DNA of 64,000 nt from Diphasiastrum complanatum (GCA_029204225.1 MU831948.1:1-64000); one strand, 5' to 3'. Shown: positions 21,911 through 32,187, counted from the stretch's first letter. Numbers and translations: made by a program. Notes: generated by a model from the letters alone, not told the origin.

Positions 21911-23990
21911 TTCCCGTCATCCGTGTATCAATGGAGTCGTACTCCTCCTGCATGGCATGTTGCCATACCTTTTCTCTCACGGCTTCGTGAAAGAATTGTG
22001 GCTCATCTGCATTCAGAATAGTGGACATAAGAGCAAAGTTAGTCTCTTGTCTCTCATGAGACCTAAGAGATCTTCTGACACCCTGTTCACTGCTCTCTCC
22101 TTCTTCAATCATTTGACCTTCTTTGATTGTTTCCCAATACCACCTAGGTAGCTTCTTCCTAGCAGTAGGTGATGTGGATGGTGACCACGTATCCCATGGT
22201 ACTGTTTTAGTCTTCCGTTTGTCCCCAACTTCTGCTTCTGGTACTTGGCCAAAAAAAGGTCTCGAACTAGTAGGTTCGGTTTCCTGTTGTTGCTCCTGCA
22301 CTTGAGACTTACAGGACTCTTGACTAGGATCCTCATCCGTGGAATCAATCAAGGGTATGAACTCAGTAATTCCTTCCTTCTCCTGCTCCTGTATCTTGGG
22401 TGCATGCTCTTCATCAAAGATGACATCTCGACTTAGGATCTTCCTCCTATTTTCGAGATCATATAGCACATAAGCTTTCTCACCTTCACTATACCCAAGA
22501 AAGACACACTTTACGGATTTTGCATCAAGTTTCTTCCGCAAGTCCTTTGGTATATGTGCATATGTTGTACACCCAAATACTCGAAGGCTGCCCACCTTGG
22601 GCTTGTTGCCACTATATGCCTCTTCTGGCGTGATTCCTTCAACTGCTTTGGTTGGACTTCTATTCAATAGAAAAACAGCAGTTGCTACCGCTTCTGCCCA
22701 AAAGGAATTTGGCAACCCCTTTGCCTTGAGCATGCTCCTCGCACACTCAACTATAGACCTGTTTTTCCGCTCAGCCACGCCGTTTTGCTGCGGTGTATGT
22801 GGAGCAGTAAACTGTCTCTTTATCCCATATGCTTTGCAAAGATCTTTGAACTCATCAGAAATATACTCACCACCCTTATCTGACCTGAGAGTCTTTAACC
22901 TCTTTCCTGTGTGGTTTTCCACCATAGCTTTCCATTGTTTGAAGTATTTGAACGCTTCAGATTTCAGTTTCAGAAAATAGACCCATACCTTCCGAGAGAA
23001 ATCATCTACGAAGGTCATGAGATAGTATGCCCCCCCTGCTGATTTGACCTGCATGGGAGCACATAAATCTGAATGCACAAGTTCAAGAATGCCCTTGGCC
23101 CTGGTAGCTTTCTCCTTTGGAAACTTTTTCCTCTGTTGCTTCCCTAATGCACAAGCCTCACATGTATCTGAAGAAGACTTAATGCTAGGAAGATCTACTA
23201 CCATTTTGTGCCTGTTCAAAACTTGCAAACTTTTGTAACTCAAATGACCATATCTCTCATGCCAAAGCTTGTCCCGATTAGTATCTCTTGCAGACAAGGC
23301 CTCTTGGCTAGGAATGGTTGTGAAAAGCTTGTAAAGACCTCCTTCTTGCATTCCCTTGGCTACCACTTTGAAGTTCTTCTCTTTGTCTTTTACCAAACAT
23401 TTAGAATCATTAAACTCTACCACCATGTTCTGTTTGGTAATGGCACCAACAGATAACAAGTTCTTAGCCAACCCTGGTACATGCAACACACTTTTAATTT
23501 CCTTCACCTCACCTAATGATAGCTGTATTGCAACTGTACCTTTGCCCCTCACCATACGTGTAGAATTATCTCCAAGGCAAACATGCTGGCTATCTTCTGT
23601 CTCCTCATAGGTGCTGAACCAATCTCTATGAGGTGTCATGTGCTTTGAGGCTCCAGAATCAATGTACCATCCACCAAATGTGGATTCAGATGATAGGGCT
23701 GCGGTGAATAGCTCAAGCACACCAGATTGCTCCTCCTCTGCAACTTTGTCAACAAAGTGACTCTGCTGGTTCTTTCCCTTCTTCTGATCACGTTGCTTCT
23801 TCCTGCATTCAAAAGCAAAATGCCCATACTTACCACAATAGTTGCAGTTGCCCTTCCTCTTGGGTGTAGATGAGGAATTGGTGCTTGACTCCTCTCCAAC
23901 CTGTAACTTCGACACCTGCTGCTCCAAGCTTTGCTTTGAGTTCTTCTTTTTGCCTTTGCCTTTCTTCTGACTTCTTAGAAGCAAATGCAA
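21825..23990 (-). pseudogene. Copia polyprotein: gag end, protease, integrase, linker
   Basis: This 721-residue frame starts inside gag. Domain order: a basic stretch and CCHC zinc knuckle (CNYCGKYGHFAFEC, about residues 48-61), protease (WYIDSGASKHMT, about 108-119), GAG-pre-integrase (LWHERYGHLSYKSL, CEACALGKQ), and an integrase core with three acidic sites in DLCAPMQ, TFVDDFS and LRSDKGGEYISDEF...GVAERKNR. Then come the IN C-terminus (VFGCTTYAHIP, CVFLGYSEGEKAY) and a Glu/Ser-rich linker. It ends at AMQEEYDSI, the usual start of RT, and then reads RNase H DNA in the wrong frame. Confidence 0.9.
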
Positions 23991-24594
23991 GCTCTGGATT
24001 ATCTTCCCTTTCAGAAAGATTCTTCCTTCTCATCTCCTCCTGTAAAAGAAGACCACATAACTCCCCAAAGGTTGGGAGTTTCTCCCTGGCAGAAAGGGAC
24101 ATCACATAGTCTTGATAGTTGAATGACAAGCTGTTCAAGACTATGGGAACAATACTCCTGTCACTTACTTTCTCTCCAACTGAAGCAAGCTGATCCAATA
24201 GGTCTTTGACCTTTGTAATATGATCACCAATTGTTGCACCTGCTTCCATCTTGAGAGTATGTAACCTGTTTTGCAAATACACCAGCTTGGCTGAATCCAC
24301 TGTTTCAAACATAGACTTCAGAATTGTCCAAGCATCAGCTGCATCCCTTGCATTGCAAATGTGAGGAATAATATTGTCCTTGACAGAAAGATTGATTATC
24401 CTATGAGCTTTATGTCTCCTGTTCATGTAGTCCTTCAATTCAGGATCAGATGTTGGTACAGGTTCTGTACCTGTCATGACCTCCCAGCAATTCTTATCCA
24501 TCAAGATATTGGCTATCTTGAACTTCCACACTCTGTAGTTTGTGCCATCTAGTTTGCTAGATTCACCCAGCAAACTCTCCCCAAGACTTGCCAT
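23960..24594 (-). pseudogene. Copia gag N-terminal part
   Basis: It begins MASLGESLLGESSKLDGTNY, then RVWKFKIANILMDKNCWEV, the typical copia gag (UBN2-like) opening. LHTLKMEAGATIGDHITKVK and LPTFGELCGLLLQEEMRR follow. A one-base shift near 23.96-23.98 kb (SKKSE against KKGKGKK) throws the frame out, so gag and pol are not joined. Confidence 0.88.
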
Positions 24595-25051
24595 GCTAAA
24601 ATCTGTGCTTAAAACAGAAGCTCAACTTGAAAGAGATCAGAAAAGAACAGCTTCCAGCAACAAGGGTTTAACCCCAAACTAGGGTATGTAGCCACTTCAA
24701 GGCAACCCTTCAGCTCCTGCTTTTGTCTTTGCCACTTGGTGTGGCCTCACTAGCACAAGCACTAGGCTCCACTGGAACAGAAACCAAAAGCCCCTACAGA
24801 AAGTGCGCCCTACTTTTGTGTAAGCTCCTCCAGAAAGACTCTCCAAAACTTAGCCAGATTTAGAAAGTTTTTGGATCATCCCACTCCCCTTGCCAATAGC
24901 TCTCCAACAGTGCAAGACTCCACCTGATCTGACACCTGTAGATCAAATGCTCCCTCTTTCAAGATTGAGGTGCTTGTAGAAGATAAGAATCTTCTCAAGA
25001 ATCTAAGCACTGAAGTTTCTCTCACTCTCAGACTCACAGGCTAGACAACCT

Positions 25052-25063
25052 GCTCTGATACCA
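25052..25063 (-). other. Primer-binding site, initiator tRNA-Met type
   Basis: The minus strand reads TGGTATCAGAGC directly after the 5' LTR. Confidence 0.92.
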
Positions 25064-25463
25064 TGAAGAATTACAAGACCTAGCTATGGAGTATCTTAAC
25101 TCAGATGCTAGATCAACTATGAAAGCTTGAGAAAACTTGTCTATGGAAATATCACACACAAGGAGAATTGCATGAGCATCTCACAAACTCAAAAGTCTCA
25201 AGAAGAAATGAATTGCTAGAGAGAGAGAGGAGGGCGTGGGTCCTCCAAATCCCTTGTGAGGCAAGCACCTCCTTTACATGCATGGAAAGTCTGGGTGTCA
25301 ACCATGGGAGTGAGCTACTTGGCCAAAGTGGGCCACTTGCACTAATTTACATAACTTAACAAAAGGGGGGGTCATGCATTTAATTAAAACATGCCCCATG
25401 AGTTATGTACAACTTAACTAATGCTTAGCCAAAAAGGGGTAAAATAGGCATTACTCTTCAACA
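25064..25463 (-). repeat. 5' LTR of copia element
   Basis: 400 bp, pair of 21016-21417, with TG...CA ends. Confidence 0.93.
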
Positions 25464-25468
25464 CCGCT
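25464..25468. other. Target site duplication CCGCT (right)
   Basis: Exact copy of 21011-21015. Confidence 0.92.
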
Positions 25469-26823
25469 TTCTCCCACTCTCTTTGCCCATTACATTGATG
25501 AGATCACGAGAGTCATCCATGCGGGTGGCGGCCATGCTTGTCCTCTTGCACATCTCTTGATACCCATCCTGCTCTATGCTAATTGATGTTGTCCTGCTCT
25601 CTCCCTCGGCTGACGGCCTCCAGAGACATCTTCGTGCTTTACACACTTTATGTATGCGGTGGGGATTGCAGGTAAACCTTGCTAAGACCAAGGTCATGAT
25701 ATTTCATACCAACAGACAGGGCATGCATGGGCACAGGTTTTACTTTGGTGACTCCCCAGTTGAGGTTGTCTCTTCTTACACTTATCCTGGGGTCCAGCAG
25801 ATGGAGAGAGGCTGCTCACTGCATCATGTCCACGATCTGCGCACTAGATGTCTTCTTTTTGACACGTTGGTCACTCCAGCCACTATGTACAGATCTGAGC
25901 CTTGGCTTCCTGGACTCTCTTCTGCAGACTGGCCAGTTATATCCCGCAGAGGATGCCAGTGCTGCGACTGCATATTTGTCAGGAGCGCTATCGGATAATG
26001 CCTGCAGGTGCTGAAGGAAGATGACAATGTGGAAAAGGGCATCGAGAATGATGGGCGGAGTAGCAAACTCAGCACAAAGAATGTCATGAGGTATAGAGGG
26101 CTTCGCTCGAATCATCCTGCCGAGCATGAGAGCCTTAATCGTGCATTGGCCTCACAGCAAGTGGATTAGTCATGGTATGCAGCAATAGATCGTCTTCTAT
26201 CAGCTTTCGGGATTACTATCACGAATCTCCCATGCGGCACGCACCAGTACATCCGAGGTTTTGCTTCACCGTCGATATATGCAACATCACTGGACTGGAC
26301 AGCTTTCCCTCCTACGGCAATCCGCCAGCCATACTACCAGGAACATTTTCTTCACCTGGATTCCTTGGGTCTGCCTATTTTCATATGCCAGCTCTGCTAC
26401 ATACATCAGATAGAGGACGAGAGTCACTTTTTGTTGCGGTGCCCAATCTACTATGACATTCGCGGGCGTTACTACAACTTGTACATAGATGGCCCCCACA
26501 CAGTGCAGTCTTTTCTGTCATATTCTGATCAGCGCTGCCTGGGTTTGCTTCTTCGCGAGATGCTCTCCTTACGCGCCTCATTACTTTCAGCCACCTCCAG
26601 CCGTGCAGCTCCTTCACAACAGCTCTCCATTACCCGATTCTTTCAGCCCTCACATTCTGTGGACTCTAATTCTGAGGATGACATCGACATCCTGATTCGC
26701 CAGTGTCCGCATGTGCCAATTCTTCTACAGGATCCTCGCTGCTACTCATACCTGGCCTGGGTTGTGGGCATCTTCTCTGCTACTGTTGTCATTATTGCTT
26801 CTGTTATTGTTCAGCTGTTTTGA
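25469..26823 (+). pseudogene. LINE RT end and C-terminal region, right of copia insertion
   Basis: After the target duplication the RT continues PTLFAHYIDE (25470s), HLLIPILLYA (25550s), a one-base disruption at the catalytic Y-A-D-D box (LLYAN then DVVLLS, near 25575), then LRALHTLCMRWGLQVNLAKT and LFDTLVTPATMY. A patch at about 25945-26127 is inverted. Sense coding resumes with FGITITNLPCGTHQYIRGF (26205-26260) and CQLCYIHQIEDESHFLLRCP (26385-26445), an intact C..C...E..H...C zinc-like motif. A Ser-rich tail closes at 26823. Confidence 0.82.
25945..26127 (-). other. Inverted LINE segment
   Basis: On the minus strand this encodes LGRMIRAKPSIPHDIL, EFATPPI and LQHLQALSDSAPDKY. That is the same block as LARMIRAKPSVPHEI...EFATPPI on the plus strand at 14750-14900. 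Flanking LINE segments on both sides are plus-strand, so only this piece has flipped. Confidence 0.82.
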
Positions 26824-26979
26824 TATACCTGGCCCAGGTTGTGGGCGTTTCTGATGTTAATTGTTTTTCTTTTGGATCACTCATAATTAGTATTTTTTTT
26901 TACTATCATCTTTACGCACTCTTATGCCAGTCCTCGTGGACTATGCTCCCACAGCTATGTACATATGCTTTTGTCTTAT

Positions 26980-27010
26980 GCACCCTTGGGTGCCCAAAAG
27001 ACGTTAATAA

Positions 27011-27011
<1 letters not shown>
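26980..27011 (+). terminator. LINE 3' hairpin and polyadenylation signal
   Basis: GCACCC-TT-GGGTGC is a perfect 6-bp hairpin at 26980-26993. AATAAA follows at 27006-27011, and a (TC)n tail starts at 27014. Confidence 0.65.

Positions 27012-27013
<2 letters not shown>

Positions 27014-27047
<34 letters not shown>
27014..27047. repeat. (TC)n microsatellite at LINE 3' end
   Basis: An uninterrupted TC run takes the place of a poly(A) tail and borders the right duplicated block. Confidence 0.95.
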
Positions 27048-27051
<4 letters not shown>

Positions 27052-27425
27052 AACATCCTCTACAGTTTTTGCATCGTCTCCCTAAAATTCCCACCATGAA
27101 CGTGTTTCATATTAACGAATTCTCTCTCTTGAAAAACCTCTTTTCATTCCAAGCATCTCTCCCAAGATTGGAAATAAAAGTTTCCAATAGCATGAAGTCA
27201 TGCAATTGACACCTAGCCAAAACCATAATTAGCAATACTTCAAGCATGCAATTGACAACTAGCCAAAACCAATATTAGCAACTTCACTTATGGTCAAGAT
27301 AAGTTAATGGTCAATATAAATCAAAACCATAATTAGCAATGCTCATGGTCAAGATAAGTCAATGGTCAAGGTAAGTCAAAACCCTCATTTCGAACGGGAA
27401 TCGCGTTTTGTCTATCACAGCATAC
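27048..27425. repeat. Duplicated block, right copy
   Basis: Direct repeat of 18735-19055 with small insertions, followed by a further short TC run to about 27438. It lies between the LINE and TAB2 exon 1. Confidence 0.9.
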
Positions 27426-27636
27426 TCTCTCTCTCTCTTACATGCTTTCTTGAATATGTCAGTATGTTCAAGATGTAGATATCCGATTTATACAGGTGAT
27501 AACATGCTGCCCACGACACAATGTATTTTTATTTCTCCTTTGCAAGTTCTATGTGAATCTGTATCTACATTTTTCTGTTAAGCTCTCTACTGCCATCATA
27601 ACCCAACAGAATTTTGATGGGTTTTTAAGGAATTAC

Positions 27637-28225
27637 CGGAAAAATCTAACTTTTTCAGGTTTGGGCACTCCCAAGCTGTTGATTATACTGAGCAAACCCT
27701 CTTTCAGGGTGACGCTGTTGATGACGTTGTTGGGATAGAACCGTGTAAAGAGCAATTGACGTCTGCTGTCACAAACCACCAGCTCCCACACCTTCTTGCC
27801 TCGGTCATCCAGGATAGGCCGTGAACAGAAGTCCATTTCCCACTCAGAAATAGAACTGGGATCAGCAGTTCTAGCAAGTGTTGCTACTTGGCCATAACCA
27901 TTGTCGTACCGCTCTACTGCACTTGTTGATGGGGCAGCAGCCAGCTCTCTTCCTGTAACAGCATCACTCACAAGAACACGGCTTGAATTGTCTTGCCCAG
28001 ATTCAAGTGAGCATTGCAGATTGGTGGCACTATTCTTTCTGGTGCCATGAACATTTCTGTTGCTGTGAAGTGCATTGAGCAGGGTTGAGGAACAGGGCCG
28101 TTGACGGGATCGGAATTTCCGATGCGCAGTCGTTATCGTTGTCCTCGCAGCTACCGCAAAACCTACTGCACAGCTACAAGAGCACCGCATTGCACCTATC
28201 CACGCTCCTGCTCCATCTCCAGGCA

Positions 28226-28229
<4 letters not shown>
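27637..28229 (-). CDS. TAB2: TAB2-like chloroplast translation factor, exon 1
   Basis: TAB2/ATAB2 proteins (DUF1092) bind 5' regions of psaA/psaB-type mRNAs in the chloroplast and are needed for photosystem I synthesis. Exon 1 gives about 197 residues. An N-terminal region rich in Ser, Thr, Ala and Arg suits a chloroplast transit peptide. A low-complexity part follows, then the conserved domain start [41 protein letters not shown] and [12 protein letters not shown]. The exon ends CG|GTAATT, and the split Arg codon is completed by exon 2. Codon 1 abuts a (GA)n tract; a second Met at residue 14 is an alternative start. No stop or frameshift is seen, so the gene is probably functional. Confidence 0.9.

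Positions 28230-28274
<45 letters not shown>
28230..28274. repeat. (TC)n microsatellite directly upstream of TAB2 start
   Basis: On the TAB2 strand it is a run of about 22 GA units ending at the ATG. GA-rich 5' leaders are common in plants and can bind GAGA-type (BBR/BPC) factors; a regulatory role here is inference. Confidence 0.9.
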
Positions 28275-28276
<2 letters not shown>

Positions 28277-29279
28277 GAAGGACTTTAATGCGAAGGGCTT
28301 AGGGGCAATTGGGATAAAGAAGGATTTGGTTAAGGGTGGTCCTCTCGGGATGAATGCCCAAGTCCACCTTGGGAGGCATACCTGAGTGTGGGATTCTTAG
28401 AGGTGCCACATGGAAGTGTTGGCATCCACCATATGCATCACAAGATACACTTCTATATTTGGACCTGGTGCATAGTGTGACCACAGGACGTTTTGCAACA
28501 AGTGAGCTTCTCGAATAAAGAGGTTACAATGGTTGCCAGAAGCCTTTAATATGCCTTCAATGGACTCCAACACAAGTGGGAGAGCAAAGAAAAATGAGAG
28601 GAGAAGCATAAACGCAGCTAGGAGGTAAAGGAAAATAAGAAAACCAAAAACGCAGCCACCAAGGCAAATGAAAGTGACATGAGTAGCAGTCGCTTAAAAG
28701 CCCAACAAGCTTTCAAGTTGAAAGTCCCAAACTTTCCCAATTAGCACACAATTCAAGTGGCGCACATCTTGTGTTGGAATAATCTCAAGAATAATCTTCC
28801 TCACGAATTTAGGTATGGTGCTTGAACCACACTCATGTGTGAACTGTAAGGCTTGTACTACATGGTCTCACTTTTTAAGAAAATCCAACTCACAAATGCA
28901 AAGATTTTTTAGTGTTTTATGCCCAATATAAGTATATGAGAAGCACATAAGATGAATGTGAAGAAAATCCACAAAGACCTAATTATGCCCTTTGATCTTT
29001 GGCCAAAATGGAAAGCACATCTAGCATCATTAACAATGTAGAAATATTGCATCTATTACACATAGAAGATGTAAACTCAACAATAACTTGTCAAAATCAC
29101 TTATGTATGATAATTTATTGTTCCAGTCCGTACAACAACAGTACTCACGCATACATATATAAAAAATGGCATTCTATACATAAGAATCCACTATATCATC
29201 ACCAAAATGCAAAAAAGGATGTAGAACCCCAAAGACATATCTTTCATAAGAATTAATGAGAGAAGAATGAGATAGATGT
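28275..29279. other. TAB2 upstream region, no recognised gene
   Basis: This should hold the TAB2 promoter. I see no clear TATA box close to the GA tract and no coding region of a known family. Confidence 0.45.
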
Positions 29280-31210
29280 AATGCTCCCACACTTGTAGCA
29301 TGCGTGCTATTCTGGATGCCCAACCAGATTGGATTGTTATACAAGTTGATGTCACAAATGCTTTCAATTCCGTGTTTATGATGTCGGTGAGCCTTTCCAT
29401 TCTCTCATTCCTTTTGTTCGTACTTTCTATGCACATGAAGCTCCACTATACTACACCTGCTCACATGCGTGCCTTGCGTTCAAGCAAGTTTCCCTTCCTG
29501 TCTTTTGCCTTCCATCGCAAATCGCACGCATATTGTGGGGCCATCCAAGTATGTTCTTCTTGCTTTTCTGCATTTTAAAGAACAATTATCGCTGCTCGGG
29601 CTTTTGGTCAATTTATCAAGGTGTACAGCATGGTGCCCGCAGGGTCTTCCTTTCGGGTTTCCTATTCCAGAGAATATCCTCACACCTGAACATGGTATCA
29701 AAGCTTTGGAAATACTTATCGGCCATGTCAATTCTATGGTTCAACAGGTTTTACAGCAATAAATTCAACATTCTAATTTACTTCCAAAATTGAGCAACGT
29801 GCAAGTCGCATTCGCCATTCTGACTCGTTGTTTGCTCAACATCCTAGTTATTTGCTTCGTTGTGTTCCTCCCTCTTCAAATATTATGCAGCTTCTACAAG
29901 GCTTCAATAATTCTTTATTACAGATTTTGGGAAGCTTATTTGCAACATATTCTTTGCAACATTCCAATAGCATATTGCTCAAGCATCAAATATTTTTGTC
30001 TGCCTCTTCGGGTGGGCAAGGTTTATCTTCTACAAAACAAGTTGCTCTTGCTGCTTATTTGGGAAGTTGGGCCTTGGTTGCTTCTGCACTCGTCTCTCAA
30101 TTCCAGCAGAATGATCAACCTCTCCTTTTCGAATCAATGACACATGTGGAAACAGGTAGTCTGGGACTTCAACGATCACTACGGGATGCTCGAGATTTAT
30201 TGTCGACTGTCGTTCAATCGCATATGCCCCCTTTTGAATCGTTGATCACTCACACAAAACCACAATTACAACACTCTTTATCTAAGCAATTGCATTCTTA
30301 CCTTTTCACCCAACTAATACGAGACTCTCCTTCGACGTCATTCGCGCACACTTGTTTTTTTGTACTGGTACTGGGGCCGGGGCTTGGTTGTTGGCACGTC
30401 CAACTCTTTCTCGCTTGTGTATGTCTTCTGAGTTCTTCTTGGCAGCAATCCGTCTAACGTTGGGTCTCCCTCATCCGTCATTAGCTGGAATTGTCAAATG
30501 TTCTTGTGGTCATGCTTTGGACTCTTTGGGCATGCATCTTTTGAGATGTCCTTCTGGTGGTGATCAGATATCTTCACATAATACTATTCGAGATGTGGTT
30601 GTTATAATCGCTTTCGGGAGTGGTTTTCATGTTCTTCGTGAGCAACTGGATGTCCTCCAGTTACTACATCACAATCCTCTCGTCGACGTGTTTATCTTGT
30701 CCTCTCCAAAGATGGTGTTCGAACTTTGGGTGATGTGGTTGATTCGACTCATCCTGATCTTCTACAATGGACATCTACCACTCAAGGAGCAGCGACCAAT
30801 CATGTGGCTCTTGACAAAGAACGTGACTATCGGAATCGATACCCTTCTAAGGCATTTATTTTTTTTGCTATTGAGACTTTTGGATGTCTTCATCAGAAAT
30901 TTGACAAGGCAGCTCTATATGTCAAAAGGCATTCTACACTTCCTTTGTCCATCATGGTGTCCTGTTTTCGACAACGTGTATCTATTGTCTTGCAACGTTC
31001 TCAAGCTCAAATGTTAATTCGTCATGGTAATGCAGCTGGTGCAGCTGCTTCACGGCATCCTACTCAACTTCTTGTTTATTAAATGCTACAAAGTAATGTT
31101 TTCCATGCTGTTGGTGTCATTTAAACTTGAATTTCCTCAATTTTCAAGCAATTCTAGATTAGTTATATATTTACGTTTGCCTTTGGGCATTCAATTTTTC
31201 TATCTTTAAT
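29280..31210 (+). pseudogene. LINE ORF2, second family (RT to C-terminus)
   Basis: RT motif A reads MRAILDAQPDWIVIQVDVTN then AFNSV (29300-29375). The catalytic box that should read S-x-A-D-D-T-H-I-V-G is changed to SIANRTHIVGPSKYV (29510s). GLLVNLSRCTAW and FPIPENILTPEHGIKALE follow, then an alpha-helical linker (SSGGQGLSSTKQVALAAYLG, 30005-30065). The C-terminus has KCSCGHALDSLGMHLLRCPS (30495-30555), a C.C.....H...C motif unlike the CxxC type of the other LINE. A final segment reads DKERDYRNRYPSKAF and FRQRVSIVLQRSQA. Frame changes and missing 5' parts make it inactive. A TGCC...GGCA hairpin lies at 31178-31189. Confidence 0.8.
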
Positions 31211-31890
31211 CATGGGATTTTTCCATCTTTCTTTCAAGAAAGTTTTTAGATCTCTTCCAAAACCTAGATCTAACATGACTAGATTCAATGCATCTCTACT
31301 AACCATTTAGAGTAGGTCCAAATTCGACCTTCTCAACTTGCATAACTTGCCAAAAATAGTAAATCCACTATTCTTAGGCCTTATTAGCTCTATAAGGTAT
31401 ATCTCTAAGTTGTAAATGCATATCGGCCTCAAAATTACCAAATAAACTCAACTTAACTAAACTAAACTAGCTCATATTTATCACAATGAAAAATGTCAAT
31501 AGAACGCCAACTCTTTACCTAATCAACATGAACTACATGATGAAATTTAAGGTTATAGATGTATTGTGCATTAGTTACCACTCAAGTGCTTAAATCGTCT
31601 TCACGACATGCATTTATATAAATATACAGAAATGTCTACCTAAAACTATTCTAATCAAATATAACTATGCATGAAGATATATGTTTTACAGAATTCAAAG
31701 TTGAATAGTGCTAGAGTCTAGTAGGTTTGAATGATATGAATGTATTCAGCACTACGACATAATTGGTGGAATTGCCTTAGCTAACAATGGCACCTTCAAT
31801 GGATCAAAACTACATGGAATTGCCATAATAATTATGCCTACGTGCAACTCATGCCTATCACTCATTTGCAAATGATTATCGTTATATATT
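31211..31890. other. AT-rich DNA without recognised gene
   Basis: I see no coding region or clear repeat. Confidence 0.4.
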
Positions 31891-32187
31891 TCAAACTATT
31901 GTACTGGTGTACAAAAATGATATAACATTATGATTAACGAAAAAAATTGTGTGCATCAATGCTCCGTGTCTTTGGTGAATATATCTACAATCATGTTTTG
32001 TGTTTGACATTACTCTAAGCGTACCTCCTTGTCGAAATCTTGCTCCTAGTCTCTCCTCCACACCTGCAACAATATCCATCAACTCATTAATCTCCAATGA
32101 GGACTCCATCTTCACCTTCCAAGTAAAATAGTTGATCGAGGTACGCCTATCGTTGCCTTCCAACATGAAGCCACTTGAGGTTGCCAT
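31891..32187 (-). pseudogene. Copia gag start fused to RNase H end
   Basis: The frame opens MATSSGFMLEGNDR, then NYFTWKVKMESSLEINELMD, a typical copia gag start. After about 50 codons it passes into DNA whose alternative frame reads MIVDIFTKDTEH, resembling the IFTK motif near the end of copia RNase H. Almost the whole polyprotein has been deleted, leaving the two extremes side by side. Confidence 0.6.

Larger units (their letters stand above)
21016..25463 (-). mobile_element. Young Ty1/copia element lacking most of RT
   Basis: It has 402- and 400-bp LTRs differing at only about five bases and one AG-repeat indel, a perfect 5-bp target duplication, a tRNA-iMet primer-binding site, gag, protease, integrase and an RNase H end, then a polypurine tract. 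The RT palm is deleted: the frame jumps from the start of RT to RNase H near 21.92 kb. A frameshift divides gag near 23.97 kb. It is therefore a recent but non-autonomous copy, moved by enzymes from elsewhere or broken after insertion. It sits in the LINE and in TAB2 intron 1, in the TAB2 direction. Confidence 0.93.
19102..27047 (+). mobile_element. LINE (non-LTR retrotransposon), split by a copia insertion
   Basis: Without the copia element the LINE is about 3.5 kb. It carries an APE-type endonuclease (19.3-20.1 kb), part of the RT (20.69-21.0 and 25.47-25.8 kb), a C-terminal zinc-like motif (26.39 kb), a hairpin, AATAAA and a (TC)n tail ending at 27047. It has many frameshifts, an RT deletion near 20.9 kb and a locally inverted patch, so it is inactive. 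The exact 5' end is not visible; I use the edge of the TC run. Confidence 0.8.
6094..27636 (-). other. TAB2: TAB2 intron 1 (about 21.5 kb)
   Basis: The intron is defined by the donor CG|GTAATT at 27637/27636 and the acceptor TGCAG|G at 6094/6093, both on the minus strand. It contains a hAT-like element, two LINEs with an inserted copia element, periodic repeats and microsatellites. All the LINE and hAT coding strands oppose the TAB2 transcript; the nested copia runs with it. Confidence 0.82.

Noticed and set aside
27048-27425. The duplicated block as a 300-bp target site duplication of the LINE
   Set aside because: LINE target duplications are usually under about 20 bp, and the two copies have diverged far more than a single insertion event would suggest.
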